Positions 21,660 through 34,261 are shown, counted from the stretch's first letter. The stretch: 64,000 bases of DNA from Poecilobothrus nobilitatus (GCA_947095535.1 OX352773.1:1364001-1428000), one strand, 5' to 3'. Numbers and translations are program-made. The notes: a model not told the origin generated them from the letters alone.

Positions 21660-24165
21660 ATTTTTTTTTTTTTGCGTAGGTAGGTGGGAATCATCGAAAG
21701 ACACTATAGAGGAGTGAAAACGAGCACGTGGCTTCTATGAGTGTGTGGATTTTTAACCCACTAAACACCACCTCCCTTTTTTGATCAAATAATAGGTTAT
21801 GCGACCTTTAGTACTCATGTACTGCCTGGTCAGAGGAAGTTAAATTAGGGAATGAAAATTGATTTCAAATTGGCAGGCATATTGTGAACAAAGTTGTTAA
21901 TATTCATCTTGAATCTTTGCACGTTGTAAATGTAATCATAACCAATTCTGGGGAACACATGAGGTGGAAGATGGTTCCACATTCGCGATGTTCGTACTAC
22001 AAACGCATTTCCATAAACCGAATTATGCCATCTGGGAATTTGAACTACATAGGGGTGGGCAGTAGAAGCTCTCCTTGTTTCTTTTTGGAATGGAGGCATT
22101 AAACTTTTAATCTCGTTAGAACAAGAATCCAACACAATAAGGTATCTATAAAATAGGGTAAGTGTTCTTGTTAGGCGACAGAGACCGAGTGTAGAGAGGT
22201 TACAGGTGACATGGGGATCGTTTATTAGACGAATTACTCTATTCGGCTATTTATCGAGAAATCCCAATGCCCTTTTGGAGGCTCTCGTCCAAATATGTGC
22301 ATTGTACTCCATCTTTGGCCTTATATATGTTTTATAGATGTTACGAAGATCAGATGAAGAGAAGGCTTTACAATGATACAGGAAACCCATACACCTAGCT
22401 GCATCTTTAGCTATACCAAAAATATGATTGGACCAAGTTAATTTTTGATTTAGCTCCATGTTCAAGATGTTGAGCTCACCCGCATGTTGCAAAACTTCTC
22501 CTTGAAAAGTTAAAGTTGGGATCGAAGTGTTTCTTTTCCGAGAGATTAAACAGCACTGAGTTTTCTTAGAATTAAAATCGACTCTGTTGATTTTGCCCCA
22601 ATTTGAAATTTTGTTCAAATAGAGATTTAGGTCAAGCGAGTCAATATTTACTGGCGTTGTCTTCGTAATAAGAAATGAGCGTGCTGTCGTCTGCAAAACT
22701 ATGGATTGGATTGGAGGTTATACTTAAAAGATCATTTATAAATATTAGGAAAAGTATCGGGGAGAGAACAGATCCTTGCGGAAAACCACCATTAATTTTG
22801 AATTGGTCTGAAGAGTAACCATCGACCGGGACACGAATCGAACAATTCGAAAGAAAATCTGCAATCCACTTTATAAATACACCACCGAGGTCCATTGCTT
22901 TGCATTTATCAATTAAAGCATCATGCCAAACTTGCTAAAAAGCTTTAGAAATATCCAAAGCGACGACATCAGATTCCTCCGAAAGATGGAGGCTGATGTT
23001 GAGCCTTTCATAGAGGCATGTCATGAGATCACCTGTTGACCGATGGGTTCGGAACCCATATTGACGATCATGAATTAATCCTTTGTTATGTAGATATTTC
23101 AGAAGCTTTCAATTTATTAAGTTTTCCATTATTTTGAAAAGGACAGAAGTGATAGCCATAGGACGATGGTTTGAGGGATCACTTTTTTTAGAGCTGTGGC
23201 AGTAATGTCATCTGGACCGGCTGACGTTTTTGTATCCAAATTCTTAAGAGTTTTTAGAACTGCACGAGTTTTGAAGGGAATTTTACCGGAGGAACAATTA
23301 ACCTGGGAAGAATGCATGGTCTTTGTGTTGACTGGGCCAATGATGAGTTGGAGGTGAAATTTTTGGCAAATAAATATGCCTTTTCTTTGGAATTGGATAC
23401 AATTTCGTCATTCTTATCAACCAAAAGCGAGAACGAAGAACCGCCACTTTTATCGTTAAAGCTCTTAGCAAAGCTCCAAAAGGATTTGCTATTTTTGGAA
23501 AGATGCAAAAGGTGCCTTTTTAACTGTCTGTTGTGCAAGAATTTTTGCTTGTTGATAACTTTTCTACGTCTGATCGAAATATAGCTCGCTCTATTAGTTT
23601 CAGTCTTATTACTCTTATAGGTTTGAAAAGCCTCCTCCTTTTTAGATATTGCATTTGCACAAATACGATTAAACCAGGATTTGGGTGGCCTTTTCATACT
23701 TTTCATAGAGTGAGGTATGTAGGCTCTCATTCCTAGAAGAATTATTTCACTAATCGCATTGGTTGCAAAGTCAATATTTCTGTTACTAAAGCACAAAGAC
23801 CAATCAAAAGCTTCAAAAAAATCATTTAAACCTTCCCAGTTAGCATGGCTATAACGCAATACTATTTTTTTTGGAAAAGGGTTTGAGTGGTCTGAGTGCT
23901 CAACTCGAAGCTAGTATTAATCAAGCAGTGATCGGGAAAACCAAGAGGAGAGCTAAGTGAGATCTTATATTTCTCAAGATGTATAGTAAGAGATATGACA
24001 AAGAGGTCCAGGAGATAACCAATCTGGTCTTCACGATCAGAAATTCTAGTGGGATTTTAAACAAGTTGAGACAGATGAAATAATGAAGCAAAAAGCTCAA
24101 CTTGTTTCTCAATTAAGTTTTCACTGAGAATTGTCATTGGACTATTGCAGCCAGTTTCTATTATG
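21660..24165 (-). mobile_element. Jockey-superfamily-like LINE (5'-truncated, dead)
   Basis: On the minus strand: the end of an endonuclease (about 24165-23905), a linker and RT (23859-22247), a C-terminal domain (22135-21845), a 3' UTR of about 180 bp and a poly-A tail (poly-T at 21661-21674). The family is the same as the endonuclease fragment at 17470. Multiple frameshifts and stops are present. The clade is uncertain; the SFADDSTL active site and the VVRTSRMWNHLPPHVFP C-terminus suggest a Jockey/LOA/I-like element. Confidence 0.8.
21845..24112 (-). pseudogene. LINE ORF2 remains: endonuclease end, RT and C-terminal domain
   Basis: Reading downward: PTRISDREDQ...ISLSSPLGFPDHCLIN (endonuclease end with the DH pair); RPPKSWFNRICANAISKKEE (linker); LKTLKNLDTKTSAGPDDITA (RT motif 1). 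Then YGFRTHRSTGDLM, DVVALDISKAF, GGFPQGSVLSPILFLIFIND, PIHSFADDSTL (active site, Asp pair intact), FNSKKTQCCLISRK and MEYNAHIWTRAS. The C-terminal block is TSRMWNHLPPHVFP. At least four frame changes separate the pieces (about 23880, 23280, 22910, 22650), so no full-length protein is made. Confidence 0.8.
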
Positions 24166-27100
24166 GATATTGAAATTAATTTAACATTTTGTTTTTTTTT
24201 AATAATTTGAACATAAAATCAAGTTCTACACAATTTAAAATATTTTTTGAAATTACATTTAGTTTTGCTAAATTTATTGATTCTGATATGTTTTGTAAAA
24301 GATCTGATAAGTCAATATTCTAATTTATGGATTTAAAAATTGTGAATATAAAAAATAAGTTTTTTTCTTTTTTAGCAATTTCATTTAATTTAACAATACT
24401 CTGATTTAAAAATTTTACAAAATTGTTTTGTTGCACATGTTGTATATGTTTAGAAATATTTTCGAATCTTACAATCATTTCGTTATTAATTACAATTGGT
24501 GAACCTATTTCATCTTTTTATTTTTAATTGTACCATCATTGGCATCCATATTACCTGTTCTCACTTTAATAAAAGATCCTAAAGAAAAAGCTAGTAAGAA
24601 CAAAAAAAAACCCAATAAGTTTTCTCAGATTATAATCAAATCGGAGGACTTCAATTCGAACTTTTATCACGAAAAATGAGTATGAACAAGTTTTTTACTA
24701 AAATGGAATAAAATTATTTAATTTAGTATTTATAGTAAAATTATTTAATTTAATATTTATTACTAAATGGAATAAAATTTAGGAAAAATAATATGTAATA
24801 ATAAAAGGCGGATTTATTGTTTCCTTATAGTCCCACTCTCAATTCAATATTTCCGTATTCTATTGTCCTATCCTTTCCTGTCTCTACTCCCTAGCAAATA
24901 TACTGCCTTGGCATTAGGGATTTCATCCCATTATCACAACACAACATTCGAAAATTAGTTTGTCATGGACATTTCGCGTTTATCTAATCTTATGCCAGCA
25001 AATGTGTTTCCAAAAGTTGGTAAAAATTAATTTTATTTTTTTGTTCATTGTGTTCATTCATAAATATGTACTTACATATGTACATACAAATATATGTATA
25101 TACTATATATGTATGTATGTATAGACAACAAAAAAATATAATATGTATGTACATATTTTTAATGTTGTTTAAAATACATTTTTTACACCAAACCCAATTT
25201 CCCAAGTAATCATTTCTACATCCTGTAAACCAAACTGTAAATTGTTTTATGTATTAAAGGACCCATTCTAAAATATGGTTTTAAAGAGCCTGGTTTTGGA
25301 CGGTTAAATTGCAACTTTAATTAGAGGAACCTTGTGCAGTTCCTTTCAGTGACTTTCGATATTCACCGTCTCACATAAAAAAAGGCATAAAATTGTTGGA
25401 AATATATCTTGCGAATAGTAAGTATTTCTTCAATTTTTTTAATTAATTTATAATTTATAACTATACATATCGTACATGTATTTTTTTTATGTATATGTAG
25501 ATAATATATACATATGTATGTAATATACTTACATATTATTGAAATTATTTATATTTGTAATATTTTTAAAAGTTCCATCCTAAAAAGTTTAATTTCTATA
25601 AAAACAAATTATACAAATATAAATTTTTCTGGCTCTTTTTTTTTTTTTGTTTTTGACAGACACCTAGAAAAACTTATTCGCTTGCTCTTCTATTTATGGT
25701 TATATTATAATATGTAGGTATGTATATAATTTTAAAATAAATGTGTCTGGCAATAACTAAAATATCGGTAGTCCTACCATATATAAAACATTACATAAAA
25801 GAAATAACTGTATATATGTATGTATAGACAAGGAAACTATTAAATATATACGTACATACAATGTCGTATTAGTGCTCTCCCAAAAATTGATGAAATAAGT
25901 AGAAAATTGATTTTATGACGTTTTATTTTAGATTTTTTGGTTGTAATATGGGTGCTTCCATAATAACAAAATTAGGTTATATTGGTTTAAACCCAAAAAA
26001 ATTCTTATAAAATGATTATTTTTTTTTATGCTGAGTTCTATAGTAGTTTCAGTTATGCGAACACATTTATTAGAATAATTTACCTGCAGGAAAATATACA
26101 TATGTATGTATGTTCATATGTAAACATAATAATGTATATTTTTTGCAAAAAAATAATTTTTGAAATTTTAAAATAGTTAAAGTAAATTTTATGAAATGAT
26201 TCAATAATTTTACTGCTTAATTTTAATAATTTTTATTAATTGCTTACAATAAAAAGCTAATCTTAATTTTGTTGCATATCTAATCGTTTATTTTTATATT
26301 TAATGTGCTATCTGATATGCTATCAATTTGTGATAATTTTCTTTTTTGTCAATAAATACAGGGTTTCCATTAAATAACTCGTAAAATTTGTATTCTTACG
26401 TATTATATACTAAATATTGAACAATTTGTATTCAGTCAATCATAAATCATTTTTTCCTCGATATTTGAATTATCTTTAACTTTTTTCGTAGTCCAGAAAT
26501 GAGAGAGATAGATGGAGACTATGTATACATTCAACAAAATCACTTTAAACAATTCAACCTATGTATGTATGTATATATTGAAAGTATTTTAAATATGTGT
26601 ATATACATATGCATAAAATATGTTTGCCAGAAAAGAAAAGAGTCCACACTTTTTTAAATGCTATACACTCTGTAAACTCTGTTTTGTTCGAAATTATGCT
26701 TTTATGCTTATTTATTCATTTAATCAAAAAAGTAAGAAAAATAAACCTCTTTAATTTTAGTTCTTTTACATATTTGAAACAGTATTTTGAATTAAATTTG
26801 TATTACATACTATATTTTAGTAAAACCAATTGGTAATTTAAGTTGAAGCTAACGTTTTTTCAAATTTTTTTCCTTTTTTTATTTTACTTAGTGGAAATTA
26901 TTTTCTAATAATGAAAATACCAGTGTCAAAGATACGTATTCAAATCTTAAATTAAATCGTAAAATTAAAAATCGGATAAACCATAAAATCCATCAAAAGA
27001 ATTAAATCTTAATATTATGTATATAACGTATTGAAAACATGTGGGTTATGAATAATCGTTATTTTACTTTTAATAATTTGGGATCAAATCGAGAAAGGGA

Positions 27101-27451
27101 TTTGTATTTGTAACAAGCAGTAAAATACATTATATCCACTCTTTCAAAAGTTCGTAAACTTGTCTGGTCATATAAAACTATTTTTATATAACGATATATA
27201 CTTAGTGGTTTTGTAACTATTTTTGAGAAAAATAAAAATAGCAGTTTTGGATTCAACGCTCCATAAGTATAACTTTTGGCTAATAAATTATCAAAAATTT
27301 GATAAATTTGTAAATGTAATAAATATGCGTTTAAATCTTGTTGAACATTTCAAATAAGGTTTTATTATTATTGAAACCCAATTATTTCATTTCTTATTAA
27401 TTTTTATCAGAAAATATATATATGTATGTATTTTAAATTTAAATATTTCAG
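24166..27451. other. Intergenic or 5' intron region upstream of Vrp1
   Basis: AT-rich with TATGTATGTA microsatellites (25075-25150, 25490-25530, 26090-26130, 26560-26620). 25225-25416 is less AT-rich and ends in a splice-donor-like GTAAGTATTT; it could be a non-coding first exon of Vrp1. The acceptor before the coding start (TTAAATATTTCAG, ending at 27451) shows that the start-codon exon is preceded by an intron. Confidence 0.5.
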
Positions 27452-27460
27452 TAATAAACT

Positions 27461-27836
27461 ATGGCTATACCTCCACCACCGGGTCCGCCGCCACCACCAG
27501 GACCACCGCCCCCTCCTGCAACGAATGCATTGAAATTAGGGGGAAATCTGAGCTCAGGTGGTGACACAAGATCTGCATTATTACAATCAATACAGAAAGG
27601 CACAAAATTAAAGAAAACTGTTACAATAGATAAAAGTGGTCCAGCATTGTCGGGTAAAGTTTGTGATGAAACATCTAATAATGTTAATATATCACCAAAA
27701 CGTTCTAAAAATAACTCAACGACAATATCTGGTAATAGTAATACTAATAAATCAATAACAAATGGTGGACCAAAATTAGGTGGTCTATTTGAAGGCATGA
27801 CGGCAATGCCAAAATTAAAACCAGTCAATGGAAGAG
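27461..27836 (+). CDS. Vrp1: Vrp1 coding exon 1
   Basis: Begins after the acceptor at 27450-27451, with ATG at 27461. It encodes the profilin-type polyproline run and both WH2 elements, and ends NGR-G in phase 1 before GTACGTTC. The following intron is 52 bp. Confidence 0.9.
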
Positions 27837-30800
27837 GTACGTTCACGAAATTGGTAAATATTTTTATTCATTTATAAATATTTTTAAGGTCCTCCAGCAG
27901 TTAGTCGTAATGCTCAAGACTTAGCTTTTGGCAATAATATGAAAAGAATAAATCCTGCTACAATAACAAGTCCGCAACAACAGCAACAAGAAACTTTAAC
28001 TGGACCAATAGATTTCAATACCGAACTAACAAAACATTTAACATTGAAGAAACAAAAACAAATAAATGCAACTGAAGCTAATTTGCGGACAAATAGAGGT
28101 CCACCGCCACAACCTCCAATACAAGTAAAACATAATATATCATTGGTTAGTTGTTATGTAGGCTAAAACAGTATTCTCCGTCATATTTTAAAGTTATTCT
28201 TGAACTAGTTTATATGATTTAATTTTTTTTTTTAGTGTATTCCCCTGCCACATAAATATAACAAGCCTTTTCTTTCAGGCGTGCTGTAAATGTCGTAATT
28301 ATTCTTACGACGTGAGTGTGATTCGAACCCACACTATCTCGGTGTTTATAGCGTATTCTCTTATCCACTAGGCCACCGAGGCCCAAAATCTAATTTTGTA
28401 TTTATTAACATCATATTCAAGTCAAATCTTTTTATAAGTAAAATTTAGACCTAAGATTTAAAAAAATTAGTTTTTAAACTAGCTTATAAAATTAAAAAAA
28501 ACTAGTTTAAAAAATCAAAACTAAAAAAAATTCATTAAAATTAACTTAAAATTTCTGCAACAAATTAAATATATTATTTTGTGAGCTAAATAAACAAAAA
28601 AATTCAAAATAACTTTAATACTTAATTCGATTTATAATAATTTTATATTTTTTTAATATAAGATAGTTTTGTCTACTTTGCTGACATCGATCATTTGTAA
28701 TAAAATTAAGTTTATAAATTTTTTTTTTTTAACATTAAGAGTACATCAGATTCATCAGTAAAATCAGTATCAACAGTTGGTGCAAAAGCGTCATCACCAA
28801 CAATTTCTGATGGAAATATTAACTGTAACAATTACTCAACAAAGAAGAATTCTTCAAACTTAAGGTATTTTTATTAAAATTAAAATTGTTTGATAGATAT
28901 TTATTATCTTCATAGTAGACATTTTAAAAATTGTTTTAAAATTTTCGTAACTGCTTTTTATACAAAGTGTAAAGTATCCAAAAATTAAGATATAAATCTT
29001 TGTTAAAAAAATATTTTATAAATGCAACACATACATAAATAGAATGATGTAATGAGTGTTTTTATCTTGATATTATTTTTGATTTTATTGTCATTTATAT
29101 TTAGTGCTCTTAAATTTTCTTAAATATTTTTCTTTCATTTTAAATTATTCTAATTGTTTAATTTGACATATACATAAATACATACATAACACAAATATCA
29201 TTTTTTCTGAGTTTTTTAATTTTTGTTAGTTTACTGTTATATTGCTATACATATAATTTTTATTTTTAACTATTATTTAATTATTATTTTTTTAATTCAA
29301 ACGACACAAAACAATTTATTTTTTATAGTCTTTCGATAGTTAATTCAAATATAAATAGCAATAGTAGCAATTTGTGTGGGACAATAAATTCATCATCAGC
29401 ATCGTCAACACCTTTACCAAATAAATCGTCATTATTTGGTACTTTAAATAGTAATACTAATAGTAGTATAGGTAATAATAGTAGCATTTCAAATTTATCG
29501 CCAACACCAACACCATCGTCAATATCACCGAAACCAATCAATCACGGAAAACCAAATTGTGCACCAAAACCTCCTGGTATTCAACAATTAGTTCAAGCAA
29601 ATAGTCAAAGACCAACAGTGCAAAGGCATCATAGTATGAAATCGCCAAGGTAGAATATGAATTAAAATAATTTTAAAGAAAAACTAACACTAAAAGTTTT
29701 TTGAAAGTAATGATTCATGCTTCATTATAATTATTATTTTAAAATAGTTTGCTTATCTTCTTATGTATTATTAAAGTAATTTTGTATCTTTATTTTCTTT
29801 TTACTATTTCTGTATGTGATTATTCATATTTTAAAATTTTCTCTTTAATTTAAATGCATAACTTAACATTTTAGGTCACCACCTATTGCATCTATAGGTA
29901 TGCAAAATTTTGGCACATTAAAAAATCCATCACAACTTTTCGTATCACATGAGTCAATTAGCTCAAATATGAGACAGGCGCCCAATCCTCCAATTGGTAA
30001 TACATTATTTTTATTTTGGTTATTTATTTCTTTAACTGATTTTTAAAGGTCGGCCAACAGTTGCACCTCCAAAACCTCCCTCAGTTAAACCACCGCCACC
30101 TCCAACTCCAGCTAGGAGTGTATCAAACACAAATCTTAGTAATCTTCCAATAAGCACAGCAACATCATCACCTTCATTTGGTGTTGGTTTTAATAACAAT
30201 AATCTTAACGTAAATAATACAACATCAGTTTCTTCAGCTTTTGGATCAACAACAAATGTTTCAGCATTAAAAGATCAATTGCGTGGTCAAATAAGCCATG
30301 CAAATTCAACGAATAATGTTTCAAATATTTCACCATCAAATACATTAACTGCAAATATTAACACACATGTTGGCAGTGGAAGTTCTGGAAAATTAAACTC
30401 GCCAATCAATAATAGAAGTGGTGGCATCGGATTAAATGATAAATTTAATAGTGGAGCTCCACCACCACCACCTCCACATAGAACTTGTCCCCCACCCCCT
30501 TTACGACAGGCAAGCAATAATGTAGAAGTTAAAAATTCTAAGGTTTAAAATATTTAATTAATTATTTTATATTATTCTAGCAATTAAATATTCCACCAGT
30601 GCCACCGCAACGGCATTCGTCGATACGATGTGCTCAAACTGCAAATAATAATGTAAGCAGTAACAATAATAATAATCAAATTATTAATGCCAATAATAGT
30701 GGTACAACAAGAGGAGGAAGTGCTGGAAATGGGATAGGGGTTGTCAATCGTATAATTATAGATTTGGAATCAAAATTTACAAATCGTTTTCATAATGTTA

Positions 30801-33456
30801 CAGAATTTTCTGCACCGCCACCATATGTAAATACTGAAAAAACTTATGCTAGTCGTAATAATGTTAAAACAGCTAATGGTATGTAAAATAATTATTAAAA
30901 AATATAATTTTTACTGCTTATTTGAATTTTTTTTAAGTTTTTTATTAAAATTTATTTTTAATTCACATTACAATTATTTTACTTTATTCATTTTGCTTTT
31001 TACATATAATATGATTTATTGGTTTTTATATCTTAATTGCAGAACTAAAGAGTGCTAATAGATATATTTATTTTAATTTTTGTTACCTAAATGATTTTTA
31101 TTATGTAGAATATTATATTTATATGTGCACTTACATCAAAGAATGTCCAACAATTTTCGAACACAATAATACAAAAAAAATATTTGGAACTTTACTACTA
31201 AAATATGTTTAACTCATAAATCCAGAAAAATTTCCAAAAATTGTTAATGAAAGACCATACAACAACTCTCTAAGTTTACCGGTTTTATTTTTTTTTTGTT
31301 TGCATTTTGAAATATTTAAAATTTTAAAAGTTTGAAATTTTTTTTAGAATTAAATAAAAAATTTATCTTAATTATTATATACACAAAGATCATCAATAAA
31401 AATTAAACTACATATTAAAAATTGAAATAATGTCTTTAAACGATGATGATTAGTTTTTCAAAATATATTAAGATTTAATTTAAATATTTTAAGGTTTTTG
31501 AAATAGAAAACCTGTAGCTTAACTCATGTCTCACAAAATGTGTATTTTATGGTAGTTCCTTAAACATTTTTAACAGTTATTTTTTGAACCTAACCTTAAT
31601 AAAATCGATTCCGAAAGAACAACTTTAAAAATGTTATATTATTTTTATTATTTTTTTTTTATTATTATTCTTTTTTCAGGTCCGAAACTAAAAATCTGAA
31701 CTGCGTGTACTTGCTTTAGCAAAACTAGTTTTGTTGTATTTTATTTTATTATATTCTATTTTTTTTACCTAAATACTAAATACATATTTACTTTAAAAAT
31801 AAAAAATACGAAAATAAATAAATTTACATATTAGAAAAAAGAAAAATAAATTGATTTGTGACGAAGTTTTTATTAAGATTTAAAGTTATTTATGTTAAAA
31901 AAGTATTTGTATGATTTTACATATCATTTATAAAAAAAAATATGTATTACTAAATTTTATTCAAAACTTAAATTAGATTTAGTCTTAATTACATGGGTCA
32001 AGCATAATATCGATTTGAAATAAGATAAGATATATAAATATTTTTAATAGCGAAAATTTATTTAATCTTAATGTAGAATTTTCAGAAAATTAAAATTAAA
32101 AATATAACTTAAAATTTACAAATGAGTGTTATGTCAAAAATTTCAAAAGTAAAAAAAAATTTAGAACTTTAACAAGAATTATTACCGCAATTTGTTGTAA
32201 TTTTATTATTATCTTTACTTTACCGTGAATTTTAATTAATAAGGGCATAAAAATAAACAAATATATTCCCATGTAATTATAAAAATAATAATAACACAAA
32301 CAATTTTACAATATACCTAAAAAGTATTTCTTTCCTTATTAAAAAAAATATTTTTAATTGTTATTAAATGTTAACTAATTTGAATAAAAACATAAAGTAG
32401 GTTTTAAATGTATAATTCACATTTTCAAAACAAAACAAATATATAGTATGAAGGTTTTTCATTAAATTTTTATTGTATGTTAAAAAGTAATCGAATTACG
32501 GGATTTGTTAATTAATTACTTGCAATAATATAAAACAATTTTAAAACAATATATTTTTCACTTTTTTTAAACTTATTTATTTGTTAATAAAATTATATTG
32601 AAATATTGCATTTTATTATTTAATTTCTTTTGTAAGTTTTTACAGAAATTGCATGTTTTTTAACATTTTCAAAATTTATAAAAACTGTTAAAAAAATTAA
32701 TTACACTTTTCTTTTGTGAGCAGAGCTTTTTTTAATAATTGTATAAATAAGCAAATAGCTTAGTGAATTAATTTTCTAATTCCTGCCTATTAATTTTTTT
32801 TCTAAAATATACTTTTGTTTAAACTGTTAAAAGTAAGAAAATGTAATTTGAATCAATTGATTTTAACGCAAAATAATAATTTCAAGCAGATATTGTTGTA
32901 AGCATAAATTTAAATGTTAATTCAATTCAAATTTATGGTACACTTATTTAAATGACAGAATATCTTTTGTGAGTTTATTTGCTTTTAATATACTTATAAA
33001 CATATAGACGCAATAATACCAGCTTAGAAGTTGTTACAAAAATATTTTAAGTAATAAAAATTATAATTTTTTCTTAAAGCAATTCAAATAAAAAAAAATA
33101 CGTTTTTTGATCTCACAGTCTATTTTTCACATTTGTTTTTAGAAATAAATCTTGTCAGTTAACTAATTAAATTTTTCTTAATTTTATTCATTTTGTTTTT
33201 CATTTGGTTTAGTCGTGTTTCTAATTTTTGTTATGTACTTGTTTTTTTTTTGTTAATTTTAGATTTAATTAAAATATTTAAGTTTATTTTGTACTATACG
33301 CAAGATATATATACGTGTATTTTAGTGACGGAAAATAAAATAAAACCACGAGCACCAGATCCTCCTAAGTTACCACCACCGGCGGCTAGAAAGCAATACT
33401 GTCTTCAATTGAATGACCAGAAATCGACATTAACAAGTGATACTTCATACTGTTAG
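27461..33456 (+). CDS. Vrp1: Verprolin / WASP-interacting protein (multi-exon gene)
   Basis: This is a homologue of Drosophila Vrp1 and vertebrate WIP, an actin-binding scaffold that holds and guides WASP and the Arp2/3 machinery at the cell cortex. Family role includes myoblast fusion and bristle or oogenesis actin. The joined product is about 656 residues with the near last exon or about 693 with the far one. Visible in order: polyproline MAIPPPPGPPPPPGPPPPP; a WH2 motif (TRSALLQSIQKGTKLKK, residues 36-52); a second WH2-like GGLFEGMTAMPKLKPV; a long Ser/Asn/Pro linker with PPPPPPHRTCPPPP clusters; and the WASP-binding ESKFTNRFHNVTEF followed by SAPPPYVNTEKTYASR. All internal junctions are phase-consistent GT-AG. 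It is the only intact cellular gene in the window. Confidence 0.9.
27889..28124 (+). CDS. Vrp1: Vrp1 coding exon 2
   Basis: Starts GTCCTCCAGCAG after TTTTTAAG and reads PPAVSRNAQDLAFGNNMKRI..., ending RTNRGPPPQPPIQ before GTAAAAC. RxPPAxSRxxQDLxFxNxM suits the WIP-family region after WH2. The 615-bp intron behind it carries a SINE. Confidence 0.88.
28222..28384 (-). mobile_element. tRNA-derived SINE, copy 4 (in a Vrp1 intron)
   Basis: An inverted copy in the second intron: poly-T, CCTGCCACATAAATATAACA, CGTAAT...TCTTACGACG (the GGGGGA part of the hairpin is lost), an intact B box (GATTCGAACCC, reverse) and ...CCACTAGGCCACCGAGGCCC. It lies antisense to Vrp1 with neither splice site disturbed. 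Confidence 0.88.
28740..28864 (+). CDS. Vrp1: Vrp1 coding exon 3
   Basis: Acceptor AACATTAAG, then STSDSSVKSVSTVGAKASSP...KKNSSNL, ending AG in phase 2 before GTATTTTT. A Ser-rich low-complexity linker; called from frame continuity and splice sites. Confidence 0.8.
29329..29649 (+). CDS. Vrp1: Vrp1 coding exon 4
   Basis: Acceptor TTTTTATAG, joins AG|T to give Ser, then a Ser/Asn-rich linker (CGTINSSSASSTPLPNKSSL), followed by CAPKPPGIQQLVQ and VQRHHSMKSPR. It ends AG before GTAGAATA. Confidence 0.85.
29875..29996 (+). CDS. Vrp1: Vrp1 coding exon 5
   Basis: Acceptor AACATTTTAG, frame SPPIASIGMQNFGTLKNPSQ, then LFVSHESISSNMRQAPNPPI, ending in phase 1 before GTAATACA. The next intron is 52 bp. 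Confidence 0.85.
30049..30521 (+). CDS. Vrp1: Vrp1 coding exon 6 (3' boundary ambiguous)
   Basis: Acceptor TTTTTAAAG, then RPTVAPPKPPSVKPPPPPTP, a Ser/Asn-rich stretch, LKDQLRGQISHANSTNN and APPPPPPHRTCPPPPLRQAS. The frame stops at TAA 30545. Two in-frame donors fit: GTAGAAG at 30522 (59-bp intron) or GTTTAAA at 30543 (38-bp intron, seven extra residues). The first is preferred because 38 bp is unusually short. Confidence 0.75.
30581..30878 (+). CDS. Vrp1: Vrp1 coding exon 7, WASP-binding domain
   Basis: Acceptor TATTATTCTAG, then QLNIPPVPPQRHSSIR, an Asn-rich stretch, and IIIDLESKFTNRFHNVTEF followed by SAPPPYVNTEKTYASR. This is the signature by which WIP/verprolin wraps the WH1 (EVH1) domain of WASP: the ESRF-type helix, the Phe/Pro core and the K-x-YPS-like end. 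It ends in phase 1 before GTATGTAA. Confidence 0.9.
31680..31699 (+). CDS. Vrp1: Vrp1 alternative last exon A
   Basis: After TTCTTTTTTCAG the frame gives G-PKLKI and TGA at 31697. The acceptor is strong (long T tract), and AATAAA signals follow near 31796-31820. It adds only about six residues after the WASP-binding domain. Confidence 0.55.
31700..33325. other. Non-coding: 3' UTR of form A and long last intron of form B
   Basis: AT-rich, no mobile element recognised. It contains AATAAA signals for form A and the intron leading to the far last exon. Confidence 0.5.
33326..33456 (+). CDS. Vrp1: Vrp1 alternative last exon B
   Basis: After GTGTATTTTAG the phase-1 join gives VTENKIKPRAPDPPKLPPPA, then ARKQYCLQLNDQ and a stop at 33454-33456. 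The Pro-rich KPRAPDPPKLPPPA text is unlike random AT-rich sequence and suits a verprolin, so this is probably a real alternative (or the main) terminus of 43 residues. AATAAA lies near 33774. Confidence 0.7.
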
Positions 33457-34077
33457 GATTAAAATAATTTGTTGTTTTAAGTAAAATATGTAGATACAAA
33501 TATACCAAATTTTTCAAATTTGAATATCGCACATAATAATCAAAAACAAGGAAATCACTGAATTCCTTTAGTTCAAAAGAAAGTTGAAATAATACTTTTT
33601 CGAAACGGGTATCGTAAAATGTAAACGGTTAAATCTAAAAGTCTGTACTTCTATTTGGTAAGATATTATTCCAATATTCGAACTAAAAAAAAAAAATTAA
33701 AGTAAAAATGTTGTAAATTTATAAAGTTAAAAAAAGGAATTTATATATAATATACATATTTAAAACTTTAGAAAAATAAAGAAAAGATATACAATTTAAA
33801 ACTTTAGAAAAATAATAAAAGATAGATAATATTTAAATTAATAAAATAAATTATCAGTTTGTTTTCTATAAAAATGTAGCAATTCTATTCAAATTCGATT
33901 ACATATGTAAACTTTCCTATTTAACTAATATTTTGAAACCACACAATAAATTATAAATCATAATGTTAATTTTAGTTTTGTTTTTATTTTTATCTTAACA
34001 ATTCATTCTTTCCATATCTGCAAAAAAAAAGTTCTTTAATCTAGTCGTTCGTCTAAAATATATAAAACCGTTTTATA
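33457..34077. other. Vrp1 3' UTR (form B) and spacer
   Basis: AT-rich. A short GAAAAATAAAGAAAAGATA-like duplication lies at 33770-33830. Nothing else seen. Confidence 0.5.
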
Positions 34078-34261
34078 CATAAAGAAATCATATACATAGA
34101 GTATTCAAAAAAATAGAGCTTCTTTGTTTTATTTTTATTGTTTTTTTTTGTTTGTATGTCAATTGATGTATGTACAAATTATTTTCTGTTTGCTACCACC
34201 TACAACCAAACAAAAGTCGAAGTATTTATATAATATATATTATATATACATTTAGCTATAT

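Noticed and set aside
27448..27846. Long open frame antisense to Vrp1 exon 1 (Gly-rich end)
   Set aside because: It is the mirror of the polyproline codons; the sense strand has WH2 motifs and splice sites.
30287..30517. Open frame antisense to Vrp1 exon 6
   Set aside because: Shadow of the proline-rich sense frame; no motif of its own.
31042..31212. Third possible Vrp1 last exon (ELKSANRYIYFN...)
   Set aside because: The acceptor TTGCAG fits and the frame is open, but the text is Tyr/Phe/Asn-rich as expected of AT-rich intron sequence.
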